From assembly GCA_027068085.1 (NCBI GenBank), contig JAMOUQ010000029.1, positions 1-64,000 of the forward strand: a DNA stretch of 64,000 bases, written 5' to 3'. Position 1 is the first letter of the stretch. Each line of letters starts with the position of its first letter. Under the pieces are notes generated by a model. The model saw only the letters and a program-made list of their open reading frames with translations, ran no database searches and was not told where the DNA came from. This document shows positions 43,929-52,947 of the stretch, piece by piece. A program made the translations under genes and the position numbers. This stretch comes from Desulfobacteraceae bacterium (GTDB lineage: Bacteria > Desulfobacterota > Desulfobacteria > Desulfobacterales > Desulfosarcinaceae).

Positions 43929-44912
43929 TCATCCTCCGATCTTGGACATCTGGGATTTGATCCGCATATTTTCCGCCAGCCGGTGGGCGGCCTTCTTGGA
44001 TTGAACGCAGAGCCGGAAAAGCCGGATGATGTCCCGGTCGGAACAACCCTTGCGCAGCGGTTCCCGCAGGTCGATCTGCTCGTCGGACAAAAGACAGGCC
44101 CGCAGCTTTCCGCTGGCAGTCAGGCGCAAGCGGTTGCAGGTTTCACAAAAGTGGTGACTGAGGGCGCTTATGAAGCCGATCTCGCCCGGAGCTCCCGGCA
44201 GCCTGAAGCGCCTGGCAGGCCCGTCCTGACGTCCGTTTGCAACCGGTTCCAGCCTTCCCAGGACGCCGACCCGCCGCATGATTTCAGGAGTCAGCACATG
44301 CTGGGAAGGATCGATACCGGCCATCCCGATGGGCATGTACTCTATGAAACGGACGTGAAACGGATAACGCAGGGACAAAGCGGCGAATTTTTCCAGCTCG
44401 TCATCGTTGACGCCCTTTAGTACCACCATGTTGAGTTTCAGCGGCGCAAAGCCGGCCCGCCAGGCTGCGATGATGTTTTCCCAGACCCGGTCGAAATGAT
44501 CGTATCCGGTGATAAGGTTATACTTGTCGCGGTCCAGGGTGTCGAGACTGATGTTGAGGCGTTTTATGCCGGCTTCCTTCAATCTTGCCATGTGCTGACC
44601 CAGCAGAAGGCCGTTGGTGGTCAGGGAGACGTCCCGGATGCCGGGGATAGCCGTCAGCCTTTCCAGGAAGCCGTAAACCCCCCTGCGTACCAGCGGCTCG
44701 CCACCGGTAATTCTCACTTTGGTGATGCCGAGCTTTACCGCAATGTTCACCAGGCGCAGAATTTCTTCGTAGGTCAGTATCTCCCGGTGCTCCAGCTTGG
44801 GGAGTCTGTCGTTGGGCATGCAGTACATGCACCTGAGGTTGCAGCGGTCGGTTATGGAAATCCGGAGATAATTGAGATGACGGTTATGGTTGTCTATCAG
44901 GTTGCAGATCAT
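43929..44912 (-). CDS. moaA: GTP 3',8-cyclase MoaA
   Basis: A 327-residue radical SAM enzyme making cyclic pyranopterin for molybdenum cofactor. The SAM cluster CNLRCMYCMP (residues near 23-32), TGGEPLVRRG, and the second cluster motif FCETCNRLRLTASGKLRACL (C-x2-C-x13-C) are present. It ends with the conserved Gly-Gly. Its ATG overlaps the gpgS stop by four bases, which makes it the last gene of that operon. No other moa genes are in the window. Confidence 0.96.
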   Translation of the reverse strand: MICNLIDNHNRHLNYLRISITDRCNLRCMYCMPNDRLPKLEHREILTYEEILRLVNIAVKLGITKVRITGGEPLVRRGVYGFLERLTAIPGIRDVSLTTNGLLLGQHMARLKEAGIKRLNISLDTLDRDKYNLITGYDHFDRVWENIIAAWRAGFAPLKLNMVVLKGVNDDELEKFAALSLRYPFHVRFIEYMPIGMAGIDPSQHVLTPEIMRRVGVLGRLEPVANGRQDGPARRFRLPGAPGEIGFISALSHHFCETCNRLRLTASGKLRACLLSDEQIDLREPLRKGCSDRDIIRLFRLCVQSKKAAHRLAENMRIKSQMSKIGG

Positions 44913-45889
44913 GATGCTTTCCGGTTGAAACGCTGGCGGTATTCTGGAAGTTCGATGATAGGGGGCCTTTCGAGTCCTTCGATGGTCAGCAGATCGGGTT
45001 GAATCTCGCTCTTTACGAGCTTGTACTGAATCATGGTGTCATGCAGGGGAGTATTGAAGTTGATCAGGCCCAGATTCACCGTGCGGCTGAAAAAGGTCTT
45101 CAGGATGGCAAATGCCATCTTGCCCAGGGCCTTTGTGTCCTGGTTGCGGTGAATCCGCTTTTCGAGGTCCACCTGGGCGATAACGTCCAGGCCCCACTTG
45201 TGGTAGATATCGAGAATCATGCTGGTTTCTATTCCGTAGCCGATGGGGAAAGGGATGCGTTCGAATACGTCCCGGAACCCGGCGTATTCGCCTGAAAGAG
45301 GCTGCAGGATCTGGGTCAGGTCCGGGAAAAAGAGTGAAAACAGGGGCCTTATCACCAGCTCGGTTACCCGCCCGCCGCCGGTGGGCCGGATCTTGTTCTT
45401 GCCGATTGCTATGGGCCGGTCGTAGAAGGCTTTGACGTACTTGATGTGGTCGTGGAGCAGTAAAGGGCCGATCAGGCCGTAAACGAAACGGTGGTGAATG
45501 TTCTTTATGTCGGCATCGAGGTAGACGATGATATCGCCCTTGGTGATATACAGAGCCTTCCATAAGTTTTCACCCTTGCCCTTGTAAGGCTCCAGGTGAG
45601 GCAGGATATCGTCTGCCTTGTAGACATCGGCGCCGAACGTTCTGGCGATCGAACGGGTGTCATCGGTGCTGCCTGAATCCACCACCACGATTTCGTCCAG
45701 AAGCGGGTAGCGGGTCATCAATTCGGATTTGAGGATCACCAGTTCTTTGCCGATGGTTTTTTCTTCGTTCAGGGTGGGCAGGCACAATGAAATGGTCAGG
45801 CCTTTTTTGCTTTTCAGTTCCACCAGCCGCTTCAGATCACCAAAGGCCGAGCAATGGAAAGTATTTTTTTTCAGCCAGTCTCTATTCAT
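44909..45889 (-). CDS. gpgS: Glucosyl-3-phosphoglycerate synthase-like glycosyltransferase
   Basis: A 326-residue GT2/GT81-type glycosyltransferase. SLCLPTLNEEKTIGKEL, IVVVDSGSTDDT and the metal-binding YLDADIKNIHHRFV identify the GT-A fold. GRVTELVIRPLFSLFFPDLTQILQPLSGEYAG and GYGIETSMILDIYHKWG match glucosyl-3-phosphoglycerate synthase, which makes a precursor of glucosylglycerate, an osmolyte or stress solute. The matching phosphatase is not in the operon. It overlaps the upstream peptidase-like gene by eight bases and moaA by four. Confidence 0.85.
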   Translation of the reverse strand: MNRDWLKKNTFHCSAFGDLKRLVELKSKKGLTISLCLPTLNEEKTIGKELVILKSELMTRYPLLDEIVVVDSGSTDDTRSIARTFGADVYKADDILPHLEPYKGKGENLWKALYITKGDIIVYLDADIKNIHHRFVYGLIGPLLLHDHIKYVKAFYDRPIAIGKNKIRPTGGGRVTELVIRPLFSLFFPDLTQILQPLSGEYAGFRDVFERIPFPIGYGIETSMILDIYHKWGLDVIAQVDLEKRIHRNQDTKALGKMAFAILKTFFSRTVNLGLINFNTPLHDTMIQYKLVKSEIQPDLLTIEGLERPPIIELPEYRQRFNRKAS

Positions 45890-47039
45890 CGCACACTCCG
45901 CTGTCGATTGCGGCGATTACTCCGACGATTTGGGCAATGCCGCGGAACATGGGCTCGATTTTGATCACCGAACTTCTCTGCTGGTAACTTTCACCATAGG
46001 ATATTCCCAGGGTCACGGCCGGTATTTTGCGCGACAGAAAGATCGACAGTTCGGATTCGCTGGGCTCGCTGATGGGTTTGAGCCCCAGCCGGCGCATGAT
46101 GGCGATGGTGCTCTTTACCAGGGGATGATTGAAACGCAGGCGGGACGCCCGCACATTGCTTATGGTTTTCAGCTCCAGCCGGACTTCGTATTCATGGCCC
46201 AGCCCGTTAACTATATCACTGATGTCGTTGTATAAGCTTTTTACCATTTCATCGGAATCACTGTGGATTTCGAATCCCAGGGTGGCCTCGTGGGCTATCT
46301 GGCCATGCTTGAGACCCCCGAAGATCTTGCCGATGATGATCTTGCTGCGCGGCTTCAGCGGCAACCGCAGTTCGAGTATCTGGTTGATGACTTCGTTGAT
46401 CACCAGGATGGCGTTGGGTTGAAAGCGTTGCCTTCGCCCCCCCGAGCGGTTTATGCTGCACTTGATCTCCCCCCTGATCATGCCGTCCGAGTAGTAATTC
46501 AGTCGCCCCAGCTCGCCGCTTTCGATGCAGACCGCTCCCCTGATGGGGGTTGACCAGGTTTTGAGCAGATGACGGATGCCGCGCAGGTTGCCTTTGCCGA
46601 TGGACTGGATCACACCTGCCAGGACTATGTCCGATTCGAATTCGAGCCCCAGGTGGCGGAAGATTGCCGGCAAAGAGGCCAGCACCCCCACTCCCACGGA
46701 GTTGTCCAGCAGGCCGGCGCCGTAAATGGCGTTTTCCCTGATGGTGAAATTGTGGTCTACGTCGTAACCGAAAGGAGTGTCCATGTGGGCAACGACGAAG
46801 ATGGGGGGGCGGTTGGGGGAAGTTCCCCTGATTATGCCGATGGGATTGCGATAGCCGTCTGTGGTGCATTCATCCACCTGGAATTCGGCCAGGCGTTCCA
46901 AAAAGGCCGTCACCCGCGCCTTTTCCTTGAAAGTCGGAGCCGGGATCTGGCCCAGCAAGACGATGTTGGTGATGATGGTCTCCATCATCGATTTTATCTT
47001 CTTTTCGAATTCGGGCATTCGGTTGAGCAGCTCTTCCAT
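45882..47039 (-). CDS. M20/M42-fold peptidase lacking key catalytic residues
   Basis: A 385-residue member of the M20/M42 metallopeptidase superfamily. The first metal ligands are present: HMDTPFG (His85, Asp87) and LLDNSVGVG (Asp112). The expected EE pair (VQEEVG-like) is replaced by VIQSIGKGNLRG near 143-153, and the final metal-binding histidine (RYIH-like) by QQRSSVIKIE near the C-terminus. Glu173 of CIESGELG remains. It is therefore probably inactive as a peptidase and may be a regulatory or binding protein, or an uncommon enzyme. AGGAGAAGG precedes the ATG at 47039; the frame is open further upstream without family-like sequence. First gene of the gpgS-moaA operon. Confidence 0.8.
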   Translation of the reverse strand: MEELLNRMPEFEKKIKSMMETIITNIVLLGQIPAPTFKEKARVTAFLERLAEFQVDECTTDGYRNPIGIIRGTSPNRPPIFVVAHMDTPFGYDVDHNFTIRENAIYGAGLLDNSVGVGVLASLPAIFRHLGLEFESDIVLAGVIQSIGKGNLRGIRHLLKTWSTPIRGAVCIESGELGRLNYYSDGMIRGEIKCSINRSGGRRQRFQPNAILVINEVINQILELRLPLKPRSKIIIGKIFGGLKHGQIAHEATLGFEIHSDSDEMVKSLYNDISDIVNGLGHEYEVRLELKTISNVRASRLRFNHPLVKSTIAIMRRLGLKPISEPSESELSIFLSRKIPAVTLGISYGESYQQRSSVIKIEPMFRGIAQIVGVIAAIDSGVCDE

Positions 47040-47102
47040 GCCTTCTCCTGATTTGCGGGGGAATCTGTGCGCGATTGGCTTGCCGCAATCTTGTTTTGAC
47101 CC

Positions 47103-47119
47103 GCCCGGCACCACCGGGC
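47103..47119 (-). other. Short hairpin in the operon leader
   Basis: GCCCGG (47103-47108) and CCGGGC (47114-47119) form a GC-rich stem upstream of the peptidase-fold gene. Without a T-tract it is not a clear terminator. Confidence 0.3.
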
Positions 47120-47143
47120 AAACAGACAGAACCCATCACCAAT

Positions 47144-47173
47144 CCTATACCTACCTTGTTACCGGCAGGTCAA
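47144..47173 (-). promoter_or_regulatory. Candidate promoter of the peptidase-gpgS-moaA operon
   Basis: On minus, TTGACC (47173-47168), 18 bases, TATAGG (47149-47144). It gives a leader of about 100 bases before the ATG at 47039. Moderate match. Confidence 0.45.
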
Positions 47174-47266
47174 CATGTTTGTCCCTGGACAGCAAACAGG
47201 AAGGCTGTGGCAACTCCGCAGCAAGGTGTGGTTTGGACGGACTCGATGTCCGTGCCGGGTCCGGGG

Positions 47267-48820
47267 CTATGTGGCCTGTGCCGCCCGGTGCTTGAAAAAG
47301 TTTACGATTTCCCGGCAAAGCCCGTCGATGGTATAGGTTTCGGCAACCGCGGACACCTCGTATCCCAGTTTGCCGGCGGTGCGGGCCGTTATGGGGCCGA
47401 TGCAGGCCACCGCCGCGGCTGCTTCAGGGCCGTTGTAACCGGCCCCGGCGGCCAGGCGGTGAAAATTGGTTACCGTGGACGAACTGGTAAAGGTCAGCAT
47501 ATCGGCGGGCCGGCGGTTGAAAAGCCGGTCGAGCAGGGCCTGATCAGGGGTTTCGGCCAGGGTCTTGTAAACCGGCACTTCCACCACCCGGGCGCCCATG
47601 GCGGCCAGTTGTTCGGGTAGTACGGCCCGGGCCTCGGCGGCCCTGGCAAGCAGGATCTTCGCCCCTTTGACATGGTGCCCGGCAAAGGCCTCCACCACGG
47701 CTTCGGCGCGGTAGTTTTCCGGCATCAGGTCTGTCAGGAGGCCGAAATCTGCCAGGCGCTCAGCCGTTGCCGGGCCGATGGCCGCTGTTTTTATTGCTCC
47801 CAGGGCGCGGGCATCCTTGCCCCTTGCCTTCAGGCGGCGGAAAAAGAAATCCACCCCGTTGACGCTGGTGAAAACGATCCATTGGAAGGACGCCAGGCCG
47901 TCTATGGCGTCGTCCAGGGGCTGCCACGTATCCGGGTCCGCCACTTTTATGGTGGGCAGCTGGATGCATTCCGCTCCAAGCTCCTGCAGCCGCCGGACAA
48001 GGTCGCTGGCCTGGGCCCGGGAGCGGGTGACGATGATTGTTTTTCCCAGCAGGGGTCTGCGTTCGAACCACCGGAGGGCGGGACGCAGGCCGACCACCCG
48101 GCCCACGACTATGACGGCCGGGGCCTTTATTCCGGCCTTGCGCGCCTGCTCGACGATGTTTGCAAGGGTGCCGGTGACGGTCTGTTGCCGGCTGGTGGTT
48201 CCCCAGCGCACCAGGGCGGCGGGGGTATCCGGCGGTTTGCCGGCCTCTGTCAGCTTGGTCACGATGTGCGGCAGGTTACGCACCCCCATCAGGAAAACCA
48301 GGGTGCCGATACCCCTGGCCAGGCAGTCCCAGTCGATGGCCGAATCCTTTTTGGCGGGGTCTTCATGACCGGTTATGAAAGCCACGCTGGAGGTAAACCT
48401 GCGATGGGTGAGCGGGATGCCGGCGTAGGCCGGGGCGGCAATGGCCGAGGTGACTCCGGGTACGATTTCAAACTCGATCCCGGCTGCGGCCAGGACCTCG
48501 GCTTCTTCTCCCCCCCGGCCGAAGATGTACGGATCGCCCCCCTTCAGGCGGGTGACGGTCTTACCCCGGGAGGCTTTTTCCACCAGCAGGGCGTTTATCT
48601 TTTCCTGGGAAAGGATATGGTCTCCGCCCTTTTTGCCGACGTAGAGCAGCTCGCACCCGGGCCGGGCGTGATCCAGGAGGCGTCCGGCCGCCAGGTAGTC
48701 GTAGACCACCACGTCGGCAGCGGCAATACATTCGGCCCCCCGGACGGTGATCAGGCCCGGGTCGCCGGGGCCGCCGCCCACCAGATATACTTTCCCTTTA
48801 GCTGAGTCGGATTTCATCAC
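47267..48820 (-). CDS. cobA: Fused uroporphyrinogen-III methyltransferase and synthase
   Basis: A 517-residue fusion. Residues 1-250 are CobA/SUMT: KVYLVGGGPGDPGLITVRG, RLKGGDPYIFGRGGEEAEVL and VPGVTSAIAAPAYAGIPLTHR. Residues about 262-510 are uroporphyrinogen-III synthase (HemD), with IVTRSRAQASDLVRRLQELGA and a weakly conserved remainder typical of that family. It closes the tetrapyrrole ring (HemD) and starts siroheme or corrinoid (CobA). It overlaps hemC by 23 bases. Such fusions are known in anaerobes. Confidence 0.93.
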   Translation of the reverse strand: MMKSDSAKGKVYLVGGGPGDPGLITVRGAECIAAADVVVYDYLAAGRLLDHARPGCELLYVGKKGGDHILSQEKINALLVEKASRGKTVTRLKGGDPYIFGRGGEEAEVLAAAGIEFEIVPGVTSAIAAPAYAGIPLTHRRFTSSVAFITGHEDPAKKDSAIDWDCLARGIGTLVFLMGVRNLPHIVTKLTEAGKPPDTPAALVRWGTTSRQQTVTGTLANIVEQARKAGIKAPAVIVVGRVVGLRPALRWFERRPLLGKTIIVTRSRAQASDLVRRLQELGAECIQLPTIKVADPDTWQPLDDAIDGLASFQWIVFTSVNGVDFFFRRLKARGKDARALGAIKTAAIGPATAERLADFGLLTDLMPENYRAEAVVEAFAGHHVKGAKILLARAAEARAVLPEQLAAMGARVVEVPVYKTLAETPDQALLDRLFNRRPADMLTFTSSSTVTNFHRLAAGAGYNGPEAAAAVACIGPITARTAGKLGYEVSAVAETYTIDGLCREIVNFFKHRAAQAT

Positions 48821-49739
48821 TTTTCAATTGCTCCAGGATTTGCTTTCCCCCTCTGGCAAGCAGCTTGCCGGCCAGGTCCACTCCCAGTTGCCGGTTTTGT
48901 CCGGGCCGGCCGCCGATACGGTCTCTGATCATGCGGGTGCCGTCCAGGGAGGAAACCATCCCCATAAGTTCGAGCCGGCCGTCCGCCAGCATGCCGTGGG
49001 CGGCGATGGGCACCTGGCAGCCGCCTTCCAGGCGGGCCAAAAAGGCCCTTTCGGCTTCCACCACCACGCGGGTGGGGCCGTGATCCAGGGCTGCCGCCAG
49101 GGGGCCGATTACCGGGTCGTTTTGCCTTGTCTCGATACACAACGCTCCCTGGCCCACGGCGGGAATCACTGTTTGCACCGCAAGATACTCTGTAACCCGG
49201 TCTTCAAGACCGAGGCGGTGGATGCCGGCTGCCGCCAGGATGACAGCGTCCACCTGGCCGTCTGCCAGTTTCTGAAGGCGGGTGTCCAGGTTGCCGCGCA
49301 AAGGCCGGATGACAAGATCCGGTCTGAGACTGAGGATCTGTGACGCCCGCCGCAGGCTGCTGGTTCCGACTGTCGAACCGCCGGGCAGGTCCCCCAATTT
49401 CTTTCCCCTGCCGGAAATCAGTACGTCGTGGGGCTTTTCCCGCTCCGGTATGGCGCCGATGGCAAGGCCGGCGGGTATGTCGGCCGGCATGTCCTTCATG
49501 CTGTGGACGGCAAGATCGATTCTGCCGTCCAGCAGGGCCTGTTCGATCTCCTTGACAAAAAGCCCCTTGCCGCCCACCTCGGCAAGGGGAACATCCAGGA
49601 TCTTGTCCCCCCGGGTGCGGATCTTGACGATTTCGACGGTCACCTGCCTGAAACGGTCTTCCAGGGCGGTTTTTACCCACCGGGCCTGCCAGAGGGCAAG
49701 CTTGCTGCCGCGGGTGCCGATGCGGACTGTATGTTCCAT
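48798..49739 (-). CDS. hemC: Hydroxymethylbilane synthase
   Basis: A 313-residue porphobilinogen deaminase that assembles the linear tetrapyrrole. IGTRGSKLALWQARW opens the protein. Family blocks include HSMKDMPADIPAGL and STVGTSSLRRASQ. The cofactor cysteine is in EGGCQVPIAAHG near residue 239. It starts at an ATG that overlaps the FmdB stop (TGATG), making the three genes one translationally linked run with cobA/hemD. Confidence 0.95.
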   Translation of the reverse strand: MEHTVRIGTRGSKLALWQARWVKTALEDRFRQVTVEIVKIRTRGDKILDVPLAEVGGKGLFVKEIEQALLDGRIDLAVHSMKDMPADIPAGLAIGAIPEREKPHDVLISGRGKKLGDLPGGSTVGTSSLRRASQILSLRPDLVIRPLRGNLDTRLQKLADGQVDAVILAAAGIHRLGLEDRVTEYLAVQTVIPAVGQGALCIETRQNDPVIGPLAAALDHGPTRVVVEAERAFLARLEGGCQVPIAAHGMLADGRLELMGMVSSLDGTRMIRDRIGGRPGQNRQLGVDLAGKLLARGGKQILEQLKSDEIRLS

Positions 49740-49963
49740 CAGTGCCCGCAGCTGGAACAGTTGGTGGACGTGCAGCCGCTGCAGCCGCCGGAGGACGATT
49801 TCACCGTCTGCCCGCCGGCTCCCTTGGAGATGAAACCGCAGGCCGACATCAGGCGCATCACTTTGGCGCTGTTGCAGTTGGGGCAGACCGGGTTGTCCCG
49901 GCCCATCACCAGATACTCGAAACTCTTGTTACATTCCTGGCACATGTATTCGTATATCGGCAT
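49739..49963 (-). CDS. FmdB-type zinc-ribbon protein
   Basis: A 74-residue zinc-ribbon of the FmdB/CxxC_CxxC_SSSS family. The sites are YEYMCQECNKSFEYL and VCPNCNSAKV, followed by a serine- and cysteine-rich tail (GGCSGCTSTNCSSCGH) with four more cysteines that could bind a second metal. Proteins of this type often precede regulated metabolic genes; no function is proven. It overlaps hemC. Confidence 0.85.
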   Translation of the reverse strand: MPIYEYMCQECNKSFEYLVMGRDNPVCPNCNSAKVMRLMSACGFISKGAGGQTVKSSSGGCSGCTSTNCSSCGH

Positions 49964-50115
49964 TTGTCATACTCCCGTGGATTTGCTCGCTGCCTGGGTC
50001 AGAAATTCAAAGGCAGATACTATATCCAATGGTTTCAAAAAATCAACCTCGCCGGCCGTGTCCCGTGGCCGTGGCCGGCATGCAGGGGCGGGGAGCCGGG
50101 CCGCCTCCGGCATAT

Positions 50116-51441
50116 TCACCGGCTCCGGCCGCTTTTGAGGGCGGCTATCTGGTCCGAACAATCGCAGCCGCAATCGGTGGCCAGGCGGAACTGTTCCAAA
50201 GCCTTTTCGACCTGTTTGTTCTTCAGGTAGAGCGAGGCCAGCCGCCGGCGATAAAGGCCGTTTTCCGGGGCCAGGGCAACGCTCTGGCGGCAGAAGGTCA
50301 GGGCTATCTCCGGGTTTTCACCCTCCAGATGGTAGAGCCATCCCAGGGCCGAGAGGGCTTCGGCGTCGTTGGGATTGCGCTTGACGGCTTGTTTGAAAGC
50401 CTTCATGGCGCCGGCGTGATCGTCTGTGGCCAGTTGGCACTTGCCAAGCAGACACTGGGCCGGTGCCGAGCCCGGTTTCAGACCGGTGGCCCTGACAAGG
50501 TGGGGCAAAACTTTGTGCCAGTCTTTTTTTTCGGCATAGAGCCGGCCGAGCTGGAAATGGATTTCGAAAATATCGTCTTCAAGCCGGAGGGCCTCGAGCC
50601 AGCAGTGTTCGGCTTTTTCCTTTGCGCCCCGGATGTAGTGAACCAGACCGATGTTGTAGACCGCCATGACCTCCCCGGGGTCGAGCTGCATGGCTTTTTC
50701 GAACTGGGCCAGTGCGGCTTCATGGTTGCCTTGCTTGGCGTAGCATACCCCCAGGCTGTTGCGGACGTTGACGTTTCCGGCATCCAGTTCCAGGGCTTTC
50801 AGATACTCGGCCACAGCTTCTTCGAGCCGGCCTTCCTGGTAATACCTGTCGCCGCTGATGTTCAGGCTGACGGCATCGAAAGTTACCGTGCTGGCCGGGC
50901 CGAAGAAAGCAGCGTGGTCCAGGGCCTTGCAGGCATTGGCCGGGATTTGGGACCGTTGATAATCCAGCATGGGGTATCGGGCGATTCCGAACGACAGGGA
51001 CAGATCCCTGATCCGGTTTCCGGCCGCTTCTGCAATCTGCCCGGCAACAGACCGGGGATCGATTTCCCGTGTTCCGGCAATCCAATACATTCCCAGGTCC
51101 GGAGCGAGCAGGCCGCCAACTGTCGCCAGCCCGCCGGCCGCTGCCTGCACCACCTCGTCCAGGTCGCACAGCAGGATGGTCTCATCACTTGCGGAGCGCA
51201 GCAGCCGGTCTTGCTTGATTGCCAGCACATAAAAGCCGGGCCAGTCGGCGGTCCGGCTTTCGGCCGCCGACATTAGAGCATGGGCGGTGCCGAAGCTGGT
51301 CATCCATTGGGTAACACTGGGCCATTCGGCCACAGCCGGTCTTTGCTCCCTGTCCGGCTCCGGCCGGCGGGTTCCCCCGGGACCGGTCCGGTAAAGGTAG
51401 CCCGAAAGGTCGGCCTGGGGTGTATCCATGGTGTTTTTCAT
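50116..51441 (-). CDS. TPR protein with N-terminal degenerate GGDEF-like region
   Basis: A 441-residue protein. Residues about 195-430 contain roughly six tetratricopeptide repeats (YYQEGRLEEAVAEYLKALELDAGNVNVRNSLGVCYA and on), a scaffold for protein contact. The N-terminal 190 residues show LSFGIARYPMLDYQRSQIP and a following ACKALDHAAFFGP, resembling the end of GGDEF domains, but without a GGDEF signature. So diguanylate cyclase activity is not expected. It overlaps the selA stop by four bases (ATGA), so it is translated with selA. Confidence 0.7.
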   Translation of the reverse strand: MKNTMDTPQADLSGYLYRTGPGGTRRPEPDREQRPAVAEWPSVTQWMTSFGTAHALMSAAESRTADWPGFYVLAIKQDRLLRSASDETILLCDLDEVVQAAAGGLATVGGLLAPDLGMYWIAGTREIDPRSVAGQIAEAAGNRIRDLSLSFGIARYPMLDYQRSQIPANACKALDHAAFFGPASTVTFDAVSLNISGDRYYQEGRLEEAVAEYLKALELDAGNVNVRNSLGVCYAKQGNHEAALAQFEKAMQLDPGEVMAVYNIGLVHYIRGAKEKAEHCWLEALRLEDDIFEIHFQLGRLYAEKKDWHKVLPHLVRATGLKPGSAPAQCLLGKCQLATDDHAGAMKAFKQAVKRNPNDAEALSALGWLYHLEGENPEIALTFCRQSVALAPENGLYRRRLASLYLKNKQVEKALEQFRLATDCGCDCSDQIAALKSGRSR

Positions 51442-52886
51442 CGGGGCAAGCCTGTTTGACCGTTTGCAGGTTGATCGTTTTTTGCGAGCATCTCATCGAC
51501 CGCCGCGGCGATCAGATCGATTTCGTCCAATCCGATGGTCCGTGCATCGAAGATGAACCGGTCGTTCTCGATTCTGCCGATTACCGGCGGCCGGGCATGG
51601 CGCAGGCCGCTTTCGATCTGATTGACAGACATTGCTCCGTGCCTTATGGCGACTCCTTTGCTGCGGATTGCCATCAGGGGCAGGGAGCCGCCGCCGGCGC
51701 GCGAGTCGAGATCTGTCACCTCGATTTCCAGATCGGGCCTTCCCAGTTTTTCAAAGGCCCTGGCAAGCTGCAGGGCCTTGGCCTCCACCTCGGGCAGGGA
51801 TGAAGTAAGGGCCGCCAGGGTAGGGATCTGCCTTACGGCTGTATCGATATCCCTGTAGAGCTGGAAAGTGGCTTCCAGGGCGGCCAGGGTCATCTTGTCG
51901 ATCCGCAGGGCCCTTGCCAGGGGATTGGCCTTTATCATGGCCACCAGGTCCTTGCGGCCCACGATGAGGCCGGCCTGGGGACCGCCCAGCAGCTTGTCAC
52001 CGCTGAAGGTCACAAGGTCGGCTCCGCTGGCCACCGATTCCTGGACAGTTGGTTCTTTCATCAGGCCGTAGCGGGAAAGGTCGACGAAGCTGCCGCTTCC
52101 CAGATCCTCCATGACCGGAATCCGGCATTCTGCGCCTATCTTGACCAGCTCGGCCAGAGATACAGAGCTTGTGAATCCCACCACGGCGTAGTTGCTGGTA
52201 TGGGCCTTGAGCAGAAGGCCGGTGTTTTCATCGATGGCTCTCCGGTAATCGGCCGGGTGGGTGCGGTTGGTGGTGCCGACTTCTTTCAGTAAGGCGCCGC
52301 TTTTGGCCATGACATCGGGAATGCGGAACGAACCGCCGATTTCGACCAGCTCGCCCCGCGAGATGACCACTTCCTTGCCGCGGGCCAGGGTTTCCAGGCA
52401 GAGCAGCACGGCTCCGGCGTTGTTGTTCACCACAAGGGCGGCTTCTGCGCCCGAAAGCTCGCAGAGCAGCTCCTCCACGATGCTGTACCTGGAGCCGCGT
52501 TTGCCCAGCTTGAGGTCGAATTCCAGGTTCGAGTAATGGCGGGCTGCCTCCACTACCTTTTCGATGGCTTTTTCGGCCAGCCGGCTGCGGCCCAGGTTGG
52601 TGTGGACGACCACGCCGGTGGCGTTGATTGTACGTTTCAGACGCGGAGCAAGAGCTGCGCGGGCTGCCTCCAGGGCTTTGCCCGCCAGGGTCTGCACTTC
52701 CAGCTGACCCTCGTCCATGTCTCCGGCATCAGAGACAATCCGGTTGCGCAGGTCGTCCAGGATATGGCGGATGGCCGCAGTGAGCACCCGCCGCGGAATT
52801 TCCGGCGGCATGCCGGTTGCCTCCAGCAGCTTGTCTACCGCCGGCAGGCGGCGTAACAGTCTTTGCTTGTCATGGTCAGAGGCCAT
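51438..52886 (-). CDS. selA: L-seryl-tRNA(Sec) selenium transferase
   Basis: A 482-residue PLP enzyme that converts Ser-tRNA(Sec) to Sec-tRNA(Sec). The cofactor lysine is in the motif SGDKLLGGPQAGLIVG near residue 298. LPAVDKLLE, INATGVVVHTNLGRSRLAEKA and AALVVNNNAGAVLLCL are strong family landmarks. GGAG precedes the ATG by eight bases. It implies selenoproteins in the genome. No selB or selC is in the window; the gene normally paired with it, selB, is replaced downstream by the TPR gene. Confidence 0.97.
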   Translation of the reverse strand: MASDHDKQRLLRRLPAVDKLLEATGMPPEIPRRVLTAAIRHILDDLRNRIVSDAGDMDEGQLEVQTLAGKALEAARAALAPRLKRTINATGVVVHTNLGRSRLAEKAIEKVVEAARHYSNLEFDLKLGKRGSRYSIVEELLCELSGAEAALVVNNNAGAVLLCLETLARGKEVVISRGELVEIGGSFRIPDVMAKSGALLKEVGTTNRTHPADYRRAIDENTGLLLKAHTSNYAVVGFTSSVSLAELVKIGAECRIPVMEDLGSGSFVDLSRYGLMKEPTVQESVASGADLVTFSGDKLLGGPQAGLIVGRKDLVAMIKANPLARALRIDKMTLAALEATFQLYRDIDTAVRQIPTLAALTSSLPEVEAKALQLARAFEKLGRPDLEIEVTDLDSRAGGGSLPLMAIRSKGVAIRHGAMSVNQIESGLRHARPPVIGRIENDRFIFDARTIGLDEIDLIAAAVDEMLAKNDQPANGQTGLPR

Positions 52887-52947
52887 GGGAAGATTCTCCG
52901 TGAAAGGTCGCTGCCCTGGTGGGCCTTGCGTGAAAAGCGGCTGCGGG

